Source: an uncultured Collinsella sp.
GTDB lineage: Bacteria; Actinomycetota; Coriobacteriia; Coriobacteriales; Coriobacteriaceae
Assembly: GCA_902489225.1 (NCBI GenBank)
Contig: CABTZA010000004.1
Span: 1 to 26,853 of the forward strand
DNA length: 26,853 bases
Direction: 5' to 3'
A model generated the notes under the pieces. The model ran no database searches. It was not told the DNA's origin and saw nothing but the letters and a program-made list of their open reading frames with translations. The position numbers were made by a program, and so were the translations under genes. Shown here piece by piece: positions 22,442 through 26,853 of this stretch. The stretch's first letter is position 1; each line of letters opens with the position of its first letter.

Positions 22442-22517
22442 TGGAGCCAGCGACCGGGCTCGAACCGGTGACCCCCGCTTTACGAGAGCGGTGCTCTACC
22501 AACTGAGCTACGCTGGC
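22442..22517 (-). tRNA. tRNA-Thr (anticodon CGU)
   Basis: 76 nt on the minus strand: acceptor GCCAGCG (from 22517) pairs with CGCTGGC. The D-loop has AGCTCAGTTGGTAGAGC. The anticodon stem CCGCT/AGCGG encloses CTCGTAA with anticodon CGT. The T-arm is CACCGGTTCGAGCCCGGT, and CCA is encoded (22444-22442). The anticodon reads ACG codons. A TTCG-loop terminator follows closely. Confidence 0.96.
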
Positions 22518-22674
22518 GGCCATGTGATGGCGCAACTGAGGCGTCAACGGCTGTCTATGATACGGGACATCGCACATCCGCGCAAGGGTTCTGACGGCTT
22601 TTCTCACTTTAAATGCACTAATATTGGAGACGTGATGTCTTGCTCTTACGGGTCTCAAACAGAATGGGGCAGCG

Positions 22675-23157
22675 ATGGCTCAACCCAAGATCCTTCTCAC
22701 ACGTATCGACGACCGTTTCATTTACGGACAAGACGTTGAGCTGTGGAACGAAGCCGTGGGTTCCAACCTTGTCCTAATCGTCAACGATGAGATCGCGGCA
22801 GATTCGCGCCAATGGGCACCCATGAGGGTGGCGGCGCCAGAAGGCGTTTGGACGCGGTTTTTCTCGGTACAAAAGGCCATCGACATCATTCATACCGCAA
22901 CGCCTCGCCAATTGATTCTGATCATGGTGGCCTCACCCTCCGATGCGCTCGCGCTGGTTAAGGGCGGTGTGCCAATAACCAAGATTGGTATCGGCCATAT
23001 GCGGGCGGGGGAGGGCAAGCGCTCTGCATCGCCTGCCGTTGCCGTAGGCGATACAGACATCGCCGCCTTCAAAGAGTTGCAAAAGATCGGTATAGAGCTA
23101 GAAATCCGCCATCTCCCCAGTTCCGCCCCCGATCCCATCGGCAATCTGTTCAACTGA
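22675..23157 (+). CDS. Orphan PTS mannose-family EIIB paralogue with Tyr in place of the active His
   Basis: 160 residues, closely related along its length to the operon EIIB at 12932 (RIDDRFIYGQDVELW, VAAPEGVWTRFFSVQKAIDII, LVKGGVPITKIGIGHM, AFKELQKIGIELEIRHLP). The phosphorylation motif RIDxRLxHGQ reads RIDDRFIYGQ, with codon TAC, so residue 17 is Tyr, not His. It therefore cannot take part in normal His-phosphate transfer. No IIA, IIC or IID gene adjoins it. The frame is intact and the other family blocks are kept, so it looks selected for another role: a decoy, a regulator or a partner of the active EIIB. The ribosome site (GGGGCAG) is weak. It could also be an early pseudogene. Confidence 0.88.
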   Translation: MAQPKILLTRIDDRFIYGQDVELWNEAVGSNLVLIVNDEIAADSRQWAPMRVAAPEGVWTRFFSVQKAIDIIHTATPRQLILIMVASPSDALALVKGGVPITKIGIGHMRAGEGKRSASPAVAVGDTDIAAFKELQKIGIELEIRHLPSSAPDPIGNLFN

Positions 23158-23222
23158 TCCCTTGGGGATGGAGGAAAACGGATCATTTTGCCCTTGCGAG
23201 GGACGCGTGCGATGTCGCCTGT

Positions 23223-23378
23223 CAAAAACTATGCCCATTTACTACGTTTGATCGGCTATCGCCGAGCATGCCGGATTTGAGAAAAACAAAACTGCAGGTA
23301 GACGGCTCGCGAATTTAAAAAAAACCGGTGCATGCTCGAGCATCCCGGGCTAAACGTAGTAAATGGGCATAGTTTTGA
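23223..23378. repeat. Inverted-repeat-bounded element B (about 156 bp)
   Basis: Perfect 25-bp inverted arms lie at 23225-23249 and 23352-23376, beginning AAAACTATGCCCATTTAC on the left. Pairing resumes inside (CGAGCATGC at 23263-23271 with GCATGCTCG at 23330-23338; CCGG..TTT near 23272 with AAAACCGG near 23321), so nearly the whole element could fold into one hairpin with a loop of about 42 nt. No reading frame and no obvious target-site duplication were seen. Its arms differ from element A. It fills most of the gene-free stretch 23158-23421. Confidence 0.75.
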
Positions 23379-23421
23379 TATGCCACTCATATAGTCACAG
23401 CGAAAATGCGCCCAAAAGATG

Positions 23422-23456
23422 AAAAACGCCCGCCGGCGGTGGTGCCGGCGGGCGTT
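23422..23456 (-). terminator. Terminator of galM
   Basis: A perfect 13-bp stem (AACGCCCGCCGGC at 23425-23437 with 23444-23456). On the minus strand it ends in TTTTT (A-run 23422-23426). Confidence 0.93.
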
Positions 23457-23482
23457 GCTGTGTGATATGTCGCGTTGTGGGT

Positions 23483-24535
23483 TTAGTGCCTCATAAAGTG
23501 GTACTCGATCACATTGCTGTAGGGGTGACCCGGACCAACAATGCCCTGCGGGAACAGCGGCTGGTGCGGCGTGTCGGGGTACATCTCGGCCTCGAGGGCA
23601 AAGCCGGCGCCCCAGCCATAGTTGGCATCGTCCTTGGCGTGCTCGTCGCCCAGCCAGTTGCCGGTGTAGAGCTGCACGCCCGGGGCGGTGGTGTAGTAGT
23701 CCAGCTCACGACCGGTCCACATCTCCTCGACATGTAGGGCGCGACGCAGGTTGCGGCCGTACTGATAGCCATCGATGCACAGGCAGTGATCGTAGCCACG
23801 GGCCTGCTTAATCTGCGGGTCGTCGGCCTCCATGCCGGGCGCGACAGGACGCAGCTCGCGGAAGTCGAATGGCGTGCCTTCGACCGGAGCGATTTCGCCG
23901 GTGGGGATGTTCTGCTCGTTAATGGGCAAGTAGTGGGCAGCGTTGGCGATAAAGAAGTGCTCACAGTCCATGCCGGCGTTATGGCCGGCAAGGTTAAAGT
24001 ACGTGTGGTTGGTCATGGACACGTAGGTGGCGCGGTCGCTCTCGCAACCATACTCGATGCGGAAGACGCCGGTGCGCGTAACGGTAAACATAGCCGTAAA
24101 GGTTCGGTTGCCGGGCAGGCCCAGCTCGCCATCCTTAAGCGAGGTGGTCATGCGCACGGCGTTGTGAGTCTCGTCGAGCTCAACGTCCCATACGCGTTTA
24201 TGCAGGCCGTGCTCAAGGTCGCTGTGAAGGTTGTTGACGCCTTCGTTGGCCGGCATATGCCAGTCCGTGCCAGCGATAGTGATCGTGGCACCTGCAGTGC
24301 GGTTGGCCACGGGGCCGATGGTCGCGCCAAAGCAGGCGGGGTTGTCAAAGTAATCCTCGAGCTTATCGAAGCCCAGCACCACATCGCGCACGTTGCCGGG
24401 AATGTCGGGCACGTCGATGCCCAACACGGTAGCGCCATAGTCCATAATGCGAACGCAGATCTCGGGCCCGTTGAGGGTGTAACGATGAACGGGGGTACCG
24501 CACGGCGCGGTGCCGAAAAGCTCGGAAGTGATCAT
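23483..24535 (-). CDS. galM: Aldose 1-epimerase (galactose mutarotase)
   Basis: 350 residues from the ATG at 24535 with AGGA 6 nt upstream; an in-frame upstream ATG gives an N-terminus with no family match. Blocks of the GalM family are DYGATVLGIDVPD, CFGATIGPVANRT, GVNNLHSDLEHGLHKRVWD, MTNHTYFNLAGH with catalytic His177, RGYDHCLCIDGY, and GFALEAEMYPD with the likely catalytic Glu315. It interconverts alpha- and beta-galactose or glucose in the cytosol. Full length and both catalytic residues are present. It is divergent from a DeoR-family regulator that may control it. Confidence 0.94.
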   Translation of the reverse strand: MITSELFGTAPCGTPVHRYTLNGPEICVRIMDYGATVLGIDVPDIPGNVRDVVLGFDKLEDYFDNPACFGATIGPVANRTAGATITIAGTDWHMPANEGVNNLHSDLEHGLHKRVWDVELDETHNAVRMTTSLKDGELGLPGNRTFTAMFTVTRTGVFRIEYGCESDRATYVSMTNHTYFNLAGHNAGMDCEHFFIANAAHYLPINEQNIPTGEIAPVEGTPFDFRELRPVAPGMEADDPQIKQARGYDHCLCIDGYQYGRNLRRALHVEEMWTGRELDYYTTAPGVQLYTGNWLGDEHAKDDANYGWGAGFALEAEMYPDTPHQPLFPQGIVGPGHPYSNVIEYHFMRH

Positions 24536-24659
24536 TTGGTTCCTAACATCGAGGTATTTCCGACAAACTGTAGCGCGAACACGCGAGATTATCACTACAC
24601 CCCACTAAAGCAGGGGGTATTTTTCTCAAAAAAGTGATGATTGGAGCTGTGCGGGCGTT

Positions 24660-24690
24660 CATTTTTGACGCGCACGGGTCTGATACAATT
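24660..24690 (+). promoter_or_regulatory. Possible promoter of the DeoR-family gene
   Basis: TACAAT at 24684-24689 is a fair -10; TTTTTG (24662-24667) is a weak -35 at 16-bp spacing. It lies in the 206-bp region between the divergent galM and regulator genes; no clear operator was seen there. Confidence 0.4.
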
Positions 24691-24741
24691 TGTTCGTTAC
24701 TGTTTGAATGATATGCACGCATAGAACGGCGAGGATTCATC

Positions 24742-25506
24742 GTGATTAAGGCAGAGCGACAGGATAGGGTTCGCCAGCTGCTCGATGAGCAGGGCACGGT
24801 TTCGGTTAAGGAGATTTCGGATGCGTTAGGTGTCTCGGACATGACGATCCGTCGCGACCTTGAGGAGCTTGCGAGCCTAGGCGAGATCGAGCGCGTGCAC
24901 GGCGGCGCCCGTAGTGCGCAGAGTCGCCCGCACGCTATGTTGCGCCATGAGTATTCGCACAGTGAAAAGCGCACTAAGCATGCCGAGGAAAAGCTGCAGA
25001 TCGCGCGCCGCGCCGTTGGGCTCATCGAGGAGGGCTCGACCATCTTTTTGGGGACGGGCACTACAGTTGAGCAGATGGCCTCGATGCTGCCGGCGTGCCG
25101 CCTACGCATCGTGACCAATTCGCTTTCGGTGTTTAATCTGCTCGAGGCGCGCGAAGACTGCGACCTGTGTCTCGTGGGCGGTATGTACCGTCGCCGCACT
25201 GCCGCCTTTGTGGGCCCCACGGCCGAGGACACCTTGCGCGCACTGGGGATCGACGCAGCCTATATCGGCGCCAACGGCATTCTGGACGGCGACGTGTCTA
25301 CGTCTAACATGGAAGAGGGCCGCATCCAGCAGCTCGCCTTTAGCAAGGCCGATTCACGCTACCTCATCGCCGACTCCAGCAAGATCGGCAAGCGCGACTT
25401 CTACACCTTCTGCCGCCTGGACAATTTGGACGCCGTGGTGTGCGAGCCGGGTATTACCGCCGAGGACCGCACTGCCATCGAGGAGCACACGCGGGCCATC
25501 TGTTAG
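24742..25506 (+). CDS. DeoR/GlpR-family transcriptional regulator
   Basis: 254 residues from a GTG start with GAGG upstream. The N-terminal helix-turn-helix is classical for the family: AERQDRVRQLLDEQGTVSV, LGVSDMTIRRDLEELASLGEIERVHGGA (residues about 28-55). The C-terminal sugar-phosphate sensor shows GSTIFLGTGTTVEQMA, IVTNSLSVFNLLE, VGGMYRRRTAAFVGP, and LIADSSKIGKRDF. Relatives such as LacR, AgaR, GatR and FruR respond to sugar phosphates. Its divergence from galM and the nearby LacG suggest a role in galactoside or tagatose genes, but no binding site was recognised. Confidence 0.92.
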   Translation: MIKAERQDRVRQLLDEQGTVSVKEISDALGVSDMTIRRDLEELASLGEIERVHGGARSAQSRPHAMLRHEYSHSEKRTKHAEEKLQIARRAVGLIEEGSTIFLGTGTTVEQMASMLPACRLRIVTNSLSVFNLLEAREDCDLCLVGGMYRRRTAAFVGPTAEDTLRALGIDAAYIGANGILDGDVSTSNMEEGRIQQLAFSKADSRYLIADSSKIGKRDFYTFCRLDNLDAVVCEPGITAEDRTAIEEHTRAIC

Positions 25507-25616
25507 CTAACGCTGCAGACGATACTTCTGTCTTCTGCCGGCGCGGGGATTATCGCTTCACAATGACGCGCAGAATGACATGCATATGCGCTCGGGCCAA
25601 GTATTCAGCTTGTGGG

Positions 25617-25922
25617 CTAGACCAGGCGGGCGTAGTCCTGTGACTGATGAAAGATGTGGGCGATATAGATTGTTCCGTGCTCAAACTTGTATAGACACAC
25701 GTAGTTGTTGACGGGAAACGATCGGTAATTACGTGCCGCCAGCTCTTGCATGTGCGAGAGGGGACGTAAAAGCGGCTGCTCGCGAAGCAGATCAAGCTGA
25801 TATTCAAACTCAGCGACAAAATTGCCTGCTGCACGCGGATTCTTGAGGATTTGAGCAAGGTATCCGACAATACTCTCGTACTCATATCGCGCGCTTTTGA
25901 GGATTACGACGTTATAGGTCAT
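25617..25922 (-). CDS. RelE/ParE-family toxin
   Basis: 101 residues. Family features are the N-terminal YNVVILKSARYEYESIVGYLAQ, the central ANFVAEFEYQLDLLREQP, and the end NYRSFPVNNYVCLYKFE followed by IYIAHIFHQSQDY. The type II toxin fold is convincing. RelE relatives cleave mRNA on ribosomes and ParE relatives poison gyrase; the sequence alone does not decide between them. It overlaps the antitoxin by 11 bp and follows it in the usual antitoxin-first order. Confidence 0.88.
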   Translation of the reverse strand: MTYNVVILKSARYEYESIVGYLAQILKNPRAAGNFVAEFEYQLDLLREQPLLRPLSHMQELAARNYRSFPVNNYVCLYKFEHGTIYIAHIFHQSQDYARLV

Positions 25923-26178
25923 ATTTGTCTCGTATCGAAGCCGCGAAGGATTCGTAGTCGCTGTAGTCTCCTTGCGATATTTCGTCTTCTGCCAACATCA
26001 TACGAGACAACAGTTTTGCCTTGGCGATTTCTTCTTGCATGAGGCGATACTGGTCGCTGCTGATGCAGTGCATGGCCTCGTAGCCGTTCTTAGTTACGGT
26101 GACGTCGCGCTCAGACTCAACAAGCGCGGTAAATGCAGCAGTGTCCTTCATATCTCGGACGGGCACACAAGCTGACAT
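25912..26178 (-). CDS. Phd/YefM-family antitoxin
   Basis: 88 residues from the ATG at 26178, chosen because AAGGAGG lies 5 nt upstream; a longer frame upstream lacks a ribosome site. The N-terminus is the Phd/YefM DNA-binding pattern (VPVRDMKDTAAFTALVE, VTVTKNGYEAMHCIS), and the acidic C-terminal half (SQGDYSDYESFAASIRDKYDL) would wrap the toxin. It likely autoregulates the pair through the dyad at 26198-26223. Confidence 0.88.
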   Translation of the reverse strand: MSACVPVRDMKDTAAFTALVESERDVTVTKNGYEAMHCISSDQYRLMQEEIAKAKLLSRMMLAEDEISQGDYSDYESFAASIRDKYDL

Positions 26179-26197
26179 GGGTACCTCCTTTGCGTTG

Positions 26198-26223
26198 GGA
26201 CACAATTGTACCACGGTGTGTCC
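26198..26223 (-). promoter_or_regulatory. Promoter and operator-like dyad of the toxin-antitoxin operon
   Basis: GGACACA (26198-26204) and TGTGTCC (26217-26223) are perfect inverted repeats. Between them, on the minus strand, is TACAAT (26210-26205), a good -10 for the antitoxin gene. Binding by the antitoxin here would cover the promoter. Confidence 0.6.
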
Positions 26224-26245
26224 ATGCGGACGATACCGTCGAATC

Positions 26246-26302
26246 GTCTCAATCTGTAATAGTTGGGATCGAAAAACTCGGCTAGATGTTACAGATTGAG
26301 AT
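26246..26302. repeat. Palindromic repeat family C, copy 1
   Basis: TCTCAATCTGTAA (26247-26259) pairs perfectly with TTACAGATTGAGA (26289-26301) around a loop of 29 nt containing GATCGAAAAA and GCTAGATG. It is a direct repeat of copy 2 starting 81 bp further on. Confidence 0.75.
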
Positions 26303-26326
26303 TAAAGGGATTGACCTGTGGCGTTT

Positions 26327-26383
26327 GTCTCGATCTGTAACATTTAAGACCGAAAATCCCAGTTAGATGTTACAGATCGAGAC
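26327..26383. repeat. Palindromic repeat family C, copy 2
   Basis: GTCTCGATCTGTAACAT (26327-26343) pairs perfectly with ATGTTACAGATCGAGAC (26367-26383). The loop (GACCGAAAATCCC, GTTAG) resembles that of copy 1. The stem differs from copy 1 by a paired change (A-T to G-C), keeping the pairing. Confidence 0.8.
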
Positions 26384-26410
26384 GAATGATCCGCTCGGGC
26401 CCACCAAAAC

Positions 26411-26453
26411 AAAAAGGCCGCATGCGAACCCGTGGAGGGATTCGCATGCGGCC
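26411..26453 (-). terminator. Terminator of the LacG-type gene
   Basis: A perfect 13-bp stem (GGCCGCATGCGAA 26416-26428 with 26441-26453) ends on the minus strand in TTTTT followed by GTTTTG. Confidence 0.93.
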
Positions 26454-26475
26454 GACAGGGGGTATGCGGCAAAAG

Positions 26476-26853
26476 TTAGGCCATGAGCAGGCCGGTCTCC
26501 GCGACGTTCTTGTACCAGTACGCGCTCGCCTTGGGATAGCGCTTCTGGGTCTCAAAGTCGATGTAGAACAGGCCATAGCGCTTGTTGTAGCCGTTGGTCC
26601 AGGAGAACTGGTCCTGCAGCGACCACACAAAGTAACCGTCGACGTTTACGCCGCCGTCGATTGCCTTGAGGATCCATGCGAGATGTTGACGCATGTAGTC
26701 GATGCGAGGGGCGTCGTCGATAAAGCCATCCTCGAAGTCGTCCTTATAGCCCATGCCGTTCTCGGTGATGTAGATCTTCTTGTAGTTGGGGTAATCGTTC
26801 TTAATGCGCAGCAGCAGGTCGTAGAGGCCCTCGGGATAGATGATCCAGTCCCA
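26476..26853 (-). CDS. lacG: 6-phospho-beta-galactosidase-type GH1 enzyme, 3' end only
   Basis: Only the last 125 residues are in the window; the start lies beyond 26853. The catalytic nucleophile motif IYITENGMG is present (Glu codon 26763-26761). The end, VWSLQDQFSWTNGYNKRYGLFYID, then RYPKASAYWYKNVAET, matches the LacG pattern. It keeps the Ser, Lys and Tyr that hold the 6-phosphate in GH1 phospho-glycosidases (S of FSW, K and Y of NKRY). The Trp after that Ser is typical of phospho-galactosidases rather than phospho-glucosidases. It would hydrolyse PTS-imported beta-galactosides in the cytosol. Its PTS partner is not visible. Confidence 0.88.
   Translation of the reverse strand, partial: WDWIIYPEGLYDLLLRIKNDYPNYKKIYITENGMGYKDDFEDGFIDDAPRIDYMRQHLAWILKAIDGGVNVDGYFVWSLQDQFSWTNGYNKRYGLFYIDFETQKRYPKASAYWYKNVAETGLLMA

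Noticed and set aside
22635..22739. Short frame starting ATGTCTTGC with GGAG upstream, overlapping the orphan EIIB start
   Set aside because: Only 34 residues, out of frame with the EIIB and with no recognisable pattern; the ribosome site may be chance.
22442..23157. tRNA-Thr as an integration site for an island carrying the orphan EIIB
   Set aside because: The EIIB lies on the 5' side of the tRNA, no integrase is present and no copy of the tRNA 3' end was seen nearby.
26246..26383. CRISPR-like array from the repeated TCTCRATCTGTAAC units
   Set aside because: Only two units, each an internal palindrome, with similar rather than unique spacers and no cas genes.

Overview
The window looks like chromosomal DNA of a high-G+C gut actinobacterium of class Coriobacteriia, most likely Collinsella or a close relative. 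This rests on G/C-ending codons, overall protein character and gene content (RicT with a long Arg-rich tail, long HPF, mannose-family PTS genes, GH1 phospho-galactosidase); no rRNA or marker-gene comparison was possible. No prophage, insertion-sequence transposase, CRISPR array or rRNA is visible.

Left part (1-11.6 kb, housekeeping, all + strand): the C-terminal part of a RicT/PSP1 protein; a ComF-like phosphoribosyltransferase whose Shine-Dalgarno lies in a hairpin; an unrecognised protein with a possible PD-(D/E)XK/DUF559-like end; a 215-bp inverted-repeat element; a promoter followed by a long structured leader and a family-3 solute-binding lipoprotein; long HPF; a DegV protein; a tight four-gene run (3-hydroxyisobutyrate-dehydrogenase-like oxidoreductase with a His/Cys tail, small membrane protein, HEAT-like protein, NAD-type isocitrate dehydrogenase); and a membrane-anchored SurA-N-like protein.

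Middle part (11.6-22.2 kb): an amino-sugar/galactoside catabolic region that best fits N-acetylgalactosamine or galactosamine use. A 570-bp control region rich in dyads precedes a mannose-family PTS operon (IIA, YajC, IIB, IIC, IID). Next come a GntR/UTRA regulator, an AgaS-type SIS deaminase, NagA, a flavodoxin-like protein (opposite strand), a LacX-like epimerase, a LacC-type tagatose-6-phosphate kinase, a decayed second nagA 3' end and a YhcH-family protein. The same dyad, TGGTTACTACCAG, occurs upstream of the PTS operon and upstream of agaS, which suggests control by the neighbouring GntR regulator. The pathway would be import and phosphorylation by the PTS, deacetylation by NagA, deamination/isomerisation by AgaS to tagatose-6-phosphate, and phosphorylation by LacC. 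The aldolase is not in the window.

Right part (22.2-26.85 kb): tRNA-Thr(CGU); an orphan PTS IIB whose phosphorylatable His is Tyr; a second inverted-repeat element; galM divergent from a DeoR-family regulator; a RelE/ParE-Phd/YefM toxin-antitoxin pair with an operator-like dyad; two tandem palindromic repeats; and the 3' end of a LacG-type 6-phospho-beta-galactosidase that runs off the window.

The most unusual items are the orphan IIB with Tyr at the active site, the structured leader at 3602-3926, the dyad-rich PTS control region, the three families of intergenic palindromic repeats, the enlarged IID subunit, and the metal-binding-like tail on the oxidoreductase.
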